The notes under the pieces: model-generated
What the model saw: the letters and a program-made list of their open reading frames with translations, nothing else
Databases searched by the model: none
Told to the model about the DNA's origin: nothing
Position numbers and translations under genes: made by a program
Shown: positions 54,003 to 61,377 of the stretch, piece after piece
Layout: each line of letters begins with the position of its first letter
Numbering within the stretch: position 1 is the first letter of the stretch
From: Halobellus clavatus
GTDB taxonomy: Archaea; Halobacteriota; Halobacteria; Halobacteriales; Haloferacaceae
DNA length: 64,000 bases
Assembly: GCF_900107195.1 (NCBI RefSeq)
Contig: NZ_FNPB01000007.1
Location: forward strand, 120,047-184,046
Direction of reading: 5' to 3'

Positions 54003-55232
54003 ATGGAGGTCCGCCGCACCGTCCCGGTCAAGCTTGACGTGACCGACGAACAGGCGGACCTGCTTCACGAGACGATTGACGAGTTCCTGTGGGCTGCCAA
54101 CTACGTCGTGGACGCCGCGTGGGACGGCGAGTGGGCTGAAACCCGCAAATCCGTTCTCCACGAGGAAACCTACGACGAGGTGCGTGAGCAGACGCGACTT
54201 CACAGCAACCACGTCCAATCGGCTCGTGACAGTGCTGTCGATGCGCTCGGTAGCGTGGTCGCCAAGTGGTCGGAGGGCGAGTACGCCTCGTTGCCGACGT
54301 TCACCACGCCGTTTTGCGAATACAACCAGCGAAACGCCACGTTCCACGACGACCACGCTTCGCTGTCCACTGTCGATGGGCGCGTCACCGTCGAGTACGT
54401 CTTGCCCGACGAGAACCGCGACACGCCCCACTCGGAGTATTTGCACTCCGACGAGTGGGAACCGACCGGTGCGACACTCCACTACCGTCGTGGCGACTTC
54501 TACCTCCACGTCCGAACAAAGGCGGACGTGGACGACACCGAACCAGCCGAGAACGGAACGGTTCTCGGCGTGGATCTCGGGGTCAAGAACATCGCCGTCA
54601 CGTCGACTGGCGTGTTCTGGTCTGCCGATGAGTTGAACCACTGGCGACAGGAGTACGTCGAGCGCCGCACGTCCCTTCAGGAGTGCGGGTCGCGGTGGGC
54701 ACACGAGAACGTCCAAGCGGTCGGGCGCAAAGAGACGGGGCGGTTCGAGCAGTATCTTCACCGCGTTGCGAACGAACTCGTCGGGGAAGCCATCGAGAAC
54801 GGCTGTACGGTCATCGCCTTCGAGAATCTGATGGACATCCGCGAGCGGATGCCTAACGCTCGGCAGTTCCACGAGTGGGCGTTCCGCCGTCTGTACGAGT
54901 ACGTCTCGTACAAATCCGAGGAACGCGGCATCCGCGCCGAGCAGGTGAACCCAAAGAACACGTCGCGGCGGTGTTCGTCGTGTGGGTTCACCCACGAGGA
55001 CAACCGCCAGTCGCAGGACACGTTCTGCTGTCAGTCCTGTGGGTACGAGAACAACGCGGACTACAATGCAGCGAAGAACATCGGCTATCGACTCCTTCGC
55101 AACCAAACTGGGGGCGAAGGAGGCGCACCCGTAGGTGTGCGCTTGAACAGCGGGATGCTGAACGCGAACGGGGTCAAACCCCTGCCGGATTCGGCCAGAG
55201 CGGGAGTCCATGCTGAAAGCCCACGGCTTTAG
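54003..55232 (+). CDS. tnpB: TnpB, RNA-guided nuclease of IS605-type element
   Basis: This 409-residue protein starts at ATG 54003 ([12 protein letters not shown]), after TATA-like ACTATATAAATAG. Catalytic features are [28 protein letters not shown], a zinc finger [11 protein letters not shown]...[10 protein letters not shown], and [12 protein letters not shown]. It is intact. The right-end hairpin CACGGC-TTTA-GCCGTG (55222-55237) overlaps the stop. It has inserted between the exonuclease and small helical genes that are adjacent at 57.4-58.3 kb. Confidence 0.92.
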   Translation: MEVRRTVPVKLDVTDEQADLLHETIDEFLWAANYVVDAAWDGEWAETRKSVLHEETYDEVREQTRLHSNHVQSARDSAVDALGSVVAKWSEGEYASLPTFTTPFCEYNQRNATFHDDHASLSTVDGRVTVEYVLPDENRDTPHSEYLHSDEWEPTGATLHYRRGDFYLHVRTKADVDDTEPAENGTVLGVDLGVKNIAVTSTGVFWSADELNHWRQEYVERRTSLQECGSRWAHENVQAVGRKETGRFEQYLHRVANELVGEAIENGCTVIAFENLMDIRERMPNARQFHEWAFRRLYEYVSYKSEERGIRAEQVNPKNTSRRCSSCGFTHEDNRQSQDTFCCQSCGYENNADYNAAKNIGYRLLRNQTGGEGGAPVGVRLNSGMLNANGVKPLPDSARAGVHAESPRL

Positions 55233-55244
55233 CCGTGAGTTAAC

Positions 55245-55502
55245 TTACTCCGTGGCTACATCCTGGTGATGCTCCCGCTCGTGGCTCGCTTCCCGTTGTT
55301 TGAGTGCCCGTTCGAGCTCCTGGAGGCGCTCTTCGTGGTTATCGAGACGGGCCTCCTGTTCGAGATCGATGCTGAGCAGCGCCGGCAGCAGCGGATTCTG
55401 GTGGTTCAACAGTCCGCTCGCGTCGGCGTGCTCGCGGGCGTACTCGAACAGCCGGCCGAAGCGCGGCTGGTCGCGACGCCGCCGTCGGCGATTGCTTCCC
55501 AC
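55245..55502 (-). CDS. Truncated small helical protein fused to polB-derived DNA
   Basis: Bases 55245-55478 encode the last 75 residues of a protein like 58018-58338 (RDQPRFGRLFEYAREH, LLNHQNPLLPALLSID, LEQEARLDNHEERLQELE). Upstream, 55479-55536 is the first 25 codons of a polB gene, read in another frame: it encodes TIDFLDDDRVLGWEAIADGG when read in phase. The predicted start MGSNRRRRR comes from that polB sequence. The protein is probably non-functional or newly made. Confidence 0.55.
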   Translation of the reverse strand: MGSNRRRRRRDQPRFGRLFEYAREHADASGLLNHQNPLLPALLSIDLEQEARLDNHEERLQELERALKQREASHEREHHQDVATE

Positions 55503-55536
55503 CCCAGGACGCGATCATCGTCCAGAAGTCGATAGT
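55479..55536 (-). pseudogene. 5' fragment of a polB paralogue
   Basis: Read on the minus strand, from the 55536 end downward, codons give TIDF, then after a one-base shift LDDDRVLGWEAIADGGVAT, against TIDFLDDGRVLEWEATADGAIAT of the polymerase at 21421-23571. Its upstream flank carries no inverted repeat. It is joined to the helical gene at a short shared GTCGCGACC-like stretch. Confidence 0.7.
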
Positions 55537-55627
55537 ATCCTCCCCTCACCCTACTCGCTCACGCCCCCCAGTCGTTCGCTTTCCGGAATTCACTTAGTTG
55601 GATTCAGCCGGTGTACCCCCTATGAGG

Positions 55628-55642
55628 GGAATATAGTATTCC
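55628..55642. promoter_or_regulatory. GGAATA/TATTCC palindrome before winged-helix gene
   Basis: GGAATATAGTATTCC is a perfect 15-base palindrome, 38 bases before the ATG at 55681, and covers a likely TATA element. Candidate operator. Confidence 0.45.
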
Positions 55643-55680
55643 ACCTATGAACTATGTTACTCTAAACTGTGCGTTTCCAT

Positions 55681-56274
55681 ATGAACGACCGAATTCCACC
55701 GGAGGAGTTTGCAGACGTCAACGAAGCGGTCGGTGAGGAATGGGAAGCAGAAACAACACCCTATGAGCGCATTCGACACGTCGTTGCGCATACGTACAGC
55801 CCCGTCTCAGCTGATGCCGTAGCTGACGATGCACGGACTACCCCAAAGACCGCTCGAAAGCACCTGAAAACACTCGCAGACGAGGGGTTTGTCGAGACGG
55901 CACCCGGCGAACATAGCGGCAAGCTCTATCGGCGCTCACCCGAATCACTCGTCGTCGAACAGGCTGTTGACATCCTCGAGCACGTTTCGACCGACGAACT
56001 TGTGTCGCGAATCCAGGAGATGTGCGAGCAGCTCACCGAGTATCGGTCTGAGTTCGGCGTCGAATCGCCCGAGGAGTTGGCTGTTGACCAGGCGAATCAG
56101 ACCCTCTCCGAATCTGGGTCTCCAGAAGACGAGATAGACTCAGATGTGATTCGTGAGTGGAAGACGCTCCGTCGGGACCTCGCGCTCGCGAACGCTGCCC
56201 TCTCGATCGGCAACGCCGAGCAATTCGTCGGCACCGGCCATCGCTCAATCGGCGATAGCAGTCTTACTGAGTGA
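55681..56274 (+). CDS. Winged-helix regulator (DUF7342-like)
   Basis: This 197-residue protein has a helix-turn-helix in PVSADAVADDARTTPKTARKHLKTLADEGFVE and a long helical C-terminal half (DELVSRIQEMCEQLTEYRSEFG...). It is related to the next gene (56374). ATG at 55681 (MNDRIPPEEF) is preferred to GTG 55669. The family assignment is from memory. The target is unknown. Confidence 0.65.
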   Translation: MNDRIPPEEFADVNEAVGEEWEAETTPYERIRHVVAHTYSPVSADAVADDARTTPKTARKHLKTLADEGFVETAPGEHSGKLYRRSPESLVVEQAVDILEHVSTDELVSRIQEMCEQLTEYRSEFGVESPEELAVDQANQTLSESGSPEDEIDSDVIREWKTLRRDLALANAALSIGNAEQFVGTGHRSIGDSSLTE

Positions 56275-56373
56275 GTACACTGGATAGGGTTGTCGACCTG
56301 ACAGCATGCGAAGACAAAAGAATATAATTTGGGCGGAGAAAGAAATATGTGGTCTTAGTCCGTTAATCGAGGT

Positions 56374-56892
56374 ATGTTAGACAACGCTCGTCGCGACGGC
56401 CCACCCCCATTCGACCGGCCATTCGACGGCGAGGACACGAAACAGCGCATGTACGGCGCGGTCCTCCATGCGCGGGAGCCGATGACGGCCGCCGAGATCG
56501 CCGAGCGTGCAGACTGCTCCGAAGAGTCCGCACGGACGCATCTGTCCTTCTACGCTGACCTTGGCATCGTTATCCATCACGAGGGTCGTCCAGCTCGGTA
56601 CGAGCGCAACGACGACTACTTCGAGTGGCGTCGAGTGAATGAGTTGGCGAACGTACACACCGTCGAAGAACTACAGGCCCGGGTCTCGGACCTCACCGAC
56701 CAAATCGAAGCATACCGCGAAGAGTACGACGCTGACTCGCCCAGTGACGTCGATGTTCTCGAATACGATGCCGAGCGCGTTGACGACGTGTATGCGGACC
56801 TCGGGGACTGGGCGACCGCAATCGAGGAGCGCCGGCTCCACGAGCGCGCCCGCCAGAAGGCGACTAACTCCACAGCACCCTCCCAGGGCTGA
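56374..56892 (+). CDS. Winged-helix protein, possible antitoxin of the TumE-like pair
   Basis: This 172-residue protein has a winged helix (MTAAEIAERADCSEESARTHLSFYADLGIV) and a helical tail (VEELQARVSDLTDQIEAYREEYD). It is similar in layout to the protein at 55681. Its stop is two bases before the start of the TumE-like gene, so the two are co-transcribed. A TATA-like TATAATTTGG is about 45 bases upstream. Confidence 0.65.
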   Translation: MLDNARRDGPPPFDRPFDGEDTKQRMYGAVLHAREPMTAAEIAERADCSEESARTHLSFYADLGIVIHHEGRPARYERNDDYFEWRRVNELANVHTVEELQARVSDLTDQIEAYREEYDADSPSDVDVLEYDAERVDDVYADLGDWATAIEERRLHERARQKATNSTAPSQG

Positions 56893-56894
56893 CA

Positions 56895-57326
56895 ATGGCA
56901 CCGGCCGACGACGGCGCGAGTCCCGCGCCACTGGACCGGGCGGTGTTAGAGCGGATACAGTCTCGATTCGCTGGCCGTCGGGTGTTCGAAGCAGTGGACC
57001 TCGTCAAGGAAGGGAAGCTGTATCTCCGTGTCGAACTCGCCGGTGATTACTACCCGGGTGATGTCTCTGCCCGGTTTGAGATTCGATGGTATCGCAACGA
57101 TGACTTCACCGTTCACTATCAAGAAGAGCGCCAGGAGAGCGTGTGGAAGTGTCGGTGGGACCGTCACCCCAGCAATCACAACGAACGAGATCACTTTCAT
57201 CCGCCGCCGGACGCAAGTCGTGCCGACGCAGAAGACGCACAGTGGCCCCCAGACCATCGTGACGTCTGCCGCCTTGTCCTCGATTACGTCGAAGAGCGAA
57301 TCGAAACTCTATGGGAACGGCAGTAG
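56895..57326 (+). CDS. DUF6516/TumE-like protein, probable toxin
   Basis: This 143-residue protein has a beta-rich N-terminal half (LYLRVELAGDYYPGDVSARFEIRWYRNDDFTVHYQEER) and the stretch KCRWDRHPSNHNERDHFHPPPDA, close to the RYDNAPHH...FPHHVH motif of TumE-type toxins, followed by a helical end. It follows the winged-helix gene directly. In haloarchaea such pairs are annotated as hypothetical; the toxin role is inference from similarity and gene order. Confidence 0.55.
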   Translation: MAPADDGASPAPLDRAVLERIQSRFAGRRVFEAVDLVKEGKLYLRVELAGDYYPGDVSARFEIRWYRNDDFTVHYQEERQESVWKCRWDRHPSNHNERDHFHPPPDASRADAEDAQWPPDHRDVCRLVLDYVEERIETLWERQ

Positions 57327-57376
57327 GACGCAAAACAGCCTCACTGCCGCCAATCCTGCTTGAAACGCGCGATCTT

Positions 57377-58021
57377 CTATGCAATAGGCTCCAGCGACTT
57401 CATAGAGAAATCTGACTTTGAACAATACCGTTCTGCAAGCTCTATCAACGCTCGAGTCCGTCGGATATCCGCGACATTGTGGATGATGAGTGGCTCGTAG
57501 GCGCCTTCCTCCCATGCGGTGACTGCCTCGCTACTGTCGGTGAATGGATCCAGCTGGTTCAATCCGGCGCCGATCAGTTCCTCGTAGACGCCACTCAGCG
57601 TGTCTTCACTCGTATTGAACCGTGTTTCGAAGACATCCATCACGTCGACGTATGGCAACGTGCCAAAGGGCCACTCGAGCCCGTGCGTACAGAGCCGTGT
57701 GCGAAGGAATGGGAGGTCGAATCCTCCGTTCCACCGCTCACCGTTGTATGCGACGAGCTTTGCATCTCGTTGGGTGAGTGTCGACGTGACGAACGTCGCT
57801 AGTTCGTTCAGGAGTTCCTGTTCGCTGTCGTGGAGTGAGAGCTGTACCGGTGTCTGGAGGGCGTCGTTGAACCGATCTGCGAGGCCTGTTTGTGGTGCCG
57901 TTCCGGTATGGAGAAATACTCGCGACGAGACTGCCGAGTCGAACCCAACTACTGTGAGTTCATCATCGGCCTGAAATCCCGTCGTTTCGATATCGAATGC
58001 AATCGTCGTCAACTCCGTCAT
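57377..58021 (-). CDS. DnaQ-like 3'-5' exonuclease (copy 2)
   Basis: This 214-residue DEDD exonuclease has motif I IAFDIETTGF, motif II LVAYNGERWNGGFDLPFLRTRL and motif III LIIHNVADIRRTRALIELAE. It is the third gene of an operon with the RecA-like and small helical genes; its ATG overlaps the stop of the latter (58018-58021). It may provide 3'-5' exonuclease function to the polymerase system, which has lost its own exonuclease motifs. That link is inference. Confidence 0.82.
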   Translation of the reverse strand: MTELTTIAFDIETTGFQADDELTVVGFDSAVSSRVFLHTGTAPQTGLADRFNDALQTPVQLSLHDSEQELLNELATFVTSTLTQRDAKLVAYNGERWNGGFDLPFLRTRLCTHGLEWPFGTLPYVDVMDVFETRFNTSEDTLSGVYEELIGAGLNQLDPFTDSSEAVTAWEEGAYEPLIIHNVADIRRTRALIELAERYCSKSDFSMKSLEPIA

Positions 58022-58338
58022 TCCACACCTCCAGTGGTACCTTCGGCGGACGATTGCTGCTGTTCGACCACTGATTCCGAAAGCCGTTGCTCAAGCTCTG
58101 CTAGACGTTCCTCGTGGTCGTCGAGGCGGGCCTCCTGTTCGAGATCAATGCTGAGCAGCGCCGGCAGGAGCGGATTCTGGTGGTTCAACAGCCCGCTCGC
58201 CTCGGCGTGCTCGCGGGCGTACTCGATCAGCCGGTCGAAGCGCGGCTGGTCGCGACGACGGAGTGCCCGGCGGAACTCCGCCCAGCGTTCTTCGATGGCC
58301 CGCAACGCATCCCGGTACGTTGGGTTTGTGCCCCCCAT
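58018..58338 (-). CDS. Small helical protein in the RecA-like operon
   Basis: This 106-residue, mostly helical protein (NPTYRDALRAIEERWAEFRRALRRRDQPRFDRLIEYAREHAEASGLL... then LEQRLSESVVEQQQ) has no recognised family. It may be a coiled-coil adaptor. It is co-transcribed with the genes on either side (overlap of four bases downstream, gap of two bases upstream). ATG at 58338 (MGGTNPTY) is used. A truncated copy sits at 55245. Confidence 0.65.
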   Translation of the reverse strand: MGGTNPTYRDALRAIEERWAEFRRALRRRDQPRFDRLIEYAREHAEASGLLNHQNPLLPALLSIDLEQEARLDDHEERLAELEQRLSESVVEQQQSSAEGTTGGVE

Positions 58339-58340
58339 CG

Positions 58341-59285
58341 CTATTGCCCTCCGATCCCGGTTGCCGTCCACGCATCGAGCAAGGGGTCCGCGGTGGCCGA
58401 CACCGTCTCACCGTCAGCGGTGACCCCGGTGCCGACACCCGCCGGGGTCGACGTCGACGGCGCCGGCGTCGTCGGTTCCACGCCGACCTGCGTGGCGCGT
58501 GCCGCGAGCAGCTGCCGCCAGTACGCGAACGTCGTCTGGTAGTACCCGCCCTCGTCGACGGGATAGACGAGCGTCTCGAAGTCCTCGCCGACGACCCGTG
58601 GCCCCATCCGGGTCTGCTCGCATTCCAGGTGGTGGTCGGCGACCGTCGCAATTGGCTCGGTGAATTCGTTTCGTTCGTTTCGCGTAACGAGCACCGGGAT
58701 GTCGTACCCATCAGCGTAGGTCGCTAACCGGGCGAGAGTTCGAGCCTGAAGGGTTCCCGCGTGGGTTTCGCCGAGGGTATCGTCGGCGCGGTACTGGGCG
58801 TCGACGGCCGGCGCGACGATGAGGGCGGGCGTGTGGGGCGACGTGTCCTCGTCGCGACCTGGTGGCCGTCGATCGGCCACCCTGGTATCGGCTGTGGACA
58901 TCTGGATCGACTTGTTCACCGCTGTCGGGAGATCACGGATGGCGCCGTAGTGCTGGTAGGCGGTAAATCCGCGCGCGACGTGGATTCGGTTGAGCAATCG
59001 TGTACTGGGTGCGATTTTGGCGAGTGCCGTCGTCGTCGCGTGACCATTTGCGTCGACCCAGAAGGCGGGCCCGTCGTGCAGGAGGAGATGGTCGAGCACG
59101 AGTGACTGCAGGATCGGGACGCCGCGGCCCCCCTCCACGTCGAGCAGCGTGATGCCGTCGTCGAGTGACGGCAACAACATCTCGTCCGTAGCCGGATCGG
59201 CTTGGTCAGCGAGGGACCGATTGCGGTCAGCGCCCCGAGTTGGCTGGTCCACCGCCAATCGGTTCGATGTTGCGTCTCCTTCCAT
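58341..59285 (-). CDS. RecA/RadA-like protein with degenerate P-loop
   Basis: This 314-residue protein starts MEGDATSNRLAVDQ. The region GITLLDVEGGRGVPILQSLVLDHLLLHDGPAFWVDANGHATT has the position and shape of a RecA Walker A strand-loop-helix but lacks GKT/S. Later segments (TPALIVAPAVDAQYRADDTLGETHAGTLQARTLARLATYADGYDIPVLVTRNERNEF) look like the Walker B strand region. ATP binding is doubtful. The tail is Thr/Ala/Pro-rich. It is the first gene of the operon with the helical protein and the exonuclease. The family is thus a likely RecA paralogue without ATPase. Confidence 0.65.
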   Translation of the reverse strand: MEGDATSNRLAVDQPTRGADRNRSLADQADPATDEMLLPSLDDGITLLDVEGGRGVPILQSLVLDHLLLHDGPAFWVDANGHATTTALAKIAPSTRLLNRIHVARGFTAYQHYGAIRDLPTAVNKSIQMSTADTRVADRRPPGRDEDTSPHTPALIVAPAVDAQYRADDTLGETHAGTLQARTLARLATYADGYDIPVLVTRNERNEFTEPIATVADHHLECEQTRMGPRVVGEDFETLVYPVDEGGYYQTTFAYWRQLLAARATQVGVEPTTPAPSTSTPAGVGTGVTADGETVSATADPLLDAWTATGIGGQ

Positions 59286-59307
59286 ACGCGCCTAATTGTC
59301 CACAGTC

Positions 59308-59342
59308 CCGATAAGCCGCGGTGTGTCGCTTCCGCGTTTCAG
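59308..59342 (-). promoter_or_regulatory. Conserved promoter block of the RecA-like operon
   Basis: This block is identical at 29 of 35 positions to 23604-23638 before polB. On the coding strand it contains GCTTATCGG, 23-30 bases before the RecA-like start. It suggests that both promoters are served by the same regulator. Confidence 0.55.
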
Positions 59343-59451
59343 GGAAGACACGGGACAGATCCTGCCCCATCCTCTGTCGTCGACTTTCTGCGGCTGTTTC
59401 GGCTGTTTCCGAGAACGTTTCCAGGGATCGGGTTCAGCCGGCGCTGGTTAA

Positions 59452-59490
59452 TTAACCAACAAACTGGTACTCCGTGAGTCTGTTGGTTAA
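59452..59490. promoter_or_regulatory. Inverted repeat TTAACCAACA/TGTTGGTTAA upstream of the RecA-like operon
   Basis: Perfect 10-bp arms, spacer 19, starting 167 bases before the RecA-like start and ending 4 bases before the convergent-side nucleotidyltransferase gene stop (59495). It is the third copy of this repeat in the window. Confidence 0.6.
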
Positions 59491-59494
59491 TATC

Positions 59495-60181
59495 TTACAG
59501 TTGATCTCGCTGCTCGGATAGGAACGACACAAGGTTGTTAATCGCGTCTGCTGGCAACTCTTTTTGTCGGAAGACACCTTTGAACGAGTCTTCGAACCCC
59601 TCCTGTTGGAGTTGATCCAGCACCATTTCGATCTGTCTCTTGAGCTTCTCGGGGGCGCCACGATCAAGAAATCGCTCAATACGGTTGAAGTCCGCACGCA
59701 AGCTGATCACGACAAGGTCACGGGTATCAGCCTTCCGGCCGCTGTGGAGTTTCATCGCGAACAGCAGTGCCGGTTCCGGGATTCGCCCGTCGAGGCCTTC
59801 GGCGACATCGAGTGATTCGATCGTACTGTGTTCGTGGAGATAGCGGTATGACCACTCCGCGTCCGTCTGTCGACATCCCATCGCATCCACGAGTGCCTCG
59901 AACTTGACTTCGTTCTCTCCGACCGGTTTCGCGTACTGGATCATTCGACCATCGTACTCGTTCGAGACATCCTGCTCGAACTGTTTCTCGTATCCGATGT
60001 CACGAAGGAGAGTGTCGTAGTCGTCGAGTGCAGTGTCCGGGATCACGGTATCGATATCGGTCGTAAACCGGGTTTGAAACGCGGAAACTGCCCAGCCGCT
60101 AACGAGAACATACGGCAGTTCGGCGTCCTGTACCGCGCGGTGCGTGTCGATGAGTTCGGATTGACGCTCGGAAAGACTCAT
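59495..60181 (-). CDS. AbiEii-like nucleotidyltransferase, probable toxin
   Basis: This 228-residue protein has the nucleotidyltransferase core ELPYVLVSGWAVSAFQTRFTTDIDTVIPD, with SG-x-TxDID as in AbiEii/MNT toxins, and ALLFAMKLHSGRKADTRDLVVISLR with the conserved Lys-Asp pair. It lies 12 bases after the HTH gene, in the order of type IV AbiE pairs (HTH antitoxin first). AbiEii-type proteins transfer nucleotides to RNA or protein and arrest growth. Confidence 0.75.
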   Translation of the reverse strand: MSLSERQSELIDTHRAVQDAELPYVLVSGWAVSAFQTRFTTDIDTVIPDTALDDYDTLLRDIGYEKQFEQDVSNEYDGRMIQYAKPVGENEVKFEALVDAMGCRQTDAEWSYRYLHEHSTIESLDVAEGLDGRIPEPALLFAMKLHSGRKADTRDLVVISLRADFNRIERFLDRGAPEKLKRQIEMVLDQLQQEGFEDSFKGVFRQKELPADAINNLVSFLSEQRDQL

Positions 60182-60193
60182 CTATCGCCTCTG

Positions 60194-60910
60194 TTAGGTC
60201 GTGCTCATCGTGCTGTGGTGCGACGCATCGATGTCCCTGTCGTACTCGTTGGCGATAATCTCCAAGGCGGGCTCGTACGCCGGGCGGTTCTCCATCATCT
60301 GGTCGATGGCATCGTCCACCGGGATGACGGGGTTGCCGTCGACCCACTCGGCGTCGATACCGTTGGTCCTCGGGAACAACACATAGTGGACGTTCCCGTT
60401 GACGTCGCTGGCGTCCGGGCGCTCGTTGATCGTCGTATCGACGCCAAACCGCTGGAAGAACGCGAGCCACCGTTCGACGTCACGGTCGTGCACTTCGATG
60501 AATACCGGATAGTCGTCGTAGCTCCGCGCGATCTGGTAGCCGCCGTGCGTCCAGACGTATGCCGCATCAATCTCCGTGTACGCAAACTCCATCCCGGCGA
60601 AGTGTGGGATGACGTACGCGTCCTCTTGGGAGATGGTGTCGCGGCTGTACAACGCAGCCATCATCTCGGTGTACTGCTGGCGCATCTCGTGGTCAACGAT
60701 CTGAATTCCATTATCTGTTTTAGCGATAATATCTGCGTCATCTAACCGCTCAATCCAGTCGTACACCCACGAGTACGAGACGTCGATCTTGCTCGCGATG
60801 CGATTAATAGAATCGCCACGCTGAACTGCCAAGACAATCTTTGCAGCTGTAGCATCCATTAATTCGGTCATTGTTGAATCGCCTCCTGTCCGACTTGACG
60901 CTTTCACCAT
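60194..60910 (-). CDS. HTH protein, probable antitoxin of the AbiE-like pair
   Basis: This 238-residue protein has a helix-turn-helix in AAKIVLAVQRGDSINRIASKIDVSYSWVYDWIERLDDADIIAKTD, and a larger C-terminal domain of unknown fold. It precedes the nucleotidyltransferase gene. A perfect 20-bp palindrome (60913-60932) lies directly before the ATG, consistent with autorepression. An internal ATG at 60871 is the alternative start. Confidence 0.7.
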   Translation of the reverse strand: MVKASSRTGGDSTMTELMDATAAKIVLAVQRGDSINRIASKIDVSYSWVYDWIERLDDADIIAKTDNGIQIVDHEMRQQYTEMMAALYSRDTISQEDAYVIPHFAGMEFAYTEIDAAYVWTHGGYQIARSYDDYPVFIEVHDRDVERWLAFFQRFGVDTTINERPDASDVNGNVHYVLFPRTNGIDAEWVDGNPVIPVDDAIDQMMENRPAYEPALEIIANEYDRDIDASHHSTMSTT

Positions 60911-60912
60911 TA

Positions 60913-60932
60913 GTTATCTCTATAGAGATAAC
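60913..60932. promoter_or_regulatory. Perfect 20-bp palindrome, autoregulatory operator
   Basis: GTTATCTCTATAGAGATAAC is perfectly symmetric and ends 2 bases before the ATG at 60910. Bound protein would cover the start of transcription. Confidence 0.6.
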
Positions 60933-61119
60933 AATACATAGAACTTCCGTCCAGGCCGGATCGATGCGGGATATGCCTACCCGACGGCGCTACGGTCACT
61001 GCATCGGCGACGCCGCTGCCGAATCGACGAGCGAGTACTCTCGATCTCGACTCGTCCCCTCCGCCTTGAGGAGGTTGTACCGGATGTTGAGGCGACTGAC
61101 CTTGGAGCTTGACTTCCGG

Positions 61120-61377
61120 GATGAGAAAAACGAATGAATTGAACACATTCTGAGGAACGAACTGGCACCCTCTACTCGATGAACAAAACGAGGGAAACGA
61201 ACGTAACGAACAGAACGAATGCGTTGATGGCAACGAGTGCGTTTGCTTCAACGAGCGAAACGAACAGTTGGTTTTAACATCGTAGTAATCCTCTCACCGA
61301 GTGAAACACCCTCACCGAACGAACCGAACTAAACGACCAAAACGAACGAAACGAACATAACGAGAGTAACGAAGATA
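61120..61377 (+). repeat. 9-bp iterons (NNNNAACGA), candidate centromere of the Par system
   Basis: From about 61120 to the parA start the core AACGA recurs at multiples of nine bases, with gaps: GAAAAACGA, GGGAAACGA, ACGTAACGA, ACAGAACGA, TGGCAACGA, CTTCAACGA, GCGAAACGA and, just before the ATG, CATAACGAG and AGTAACGAA. The same 9-bp unit continues inside the partner gene (62265-62360). The array stands where parS-like sites stand in ParA operons. 60933-61119 shows no gene. Confidence 0.6.

Noticed and set aside
55300..55650. Plus-strand frame opposite the chimeric helical gene
   Set aside because: It is the shadow of the minus-strand helical gene; the same shadow recurs opposite copy 2 at 57.9-58.4 kb.
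61120..61377. AACGA repeats considered as CRISPR or as low-complexity noise
   Set aside because: The unit is nine bases with no spacers, so it is not CRISPR; the fixed nine-base register and position before parA argue against noise.
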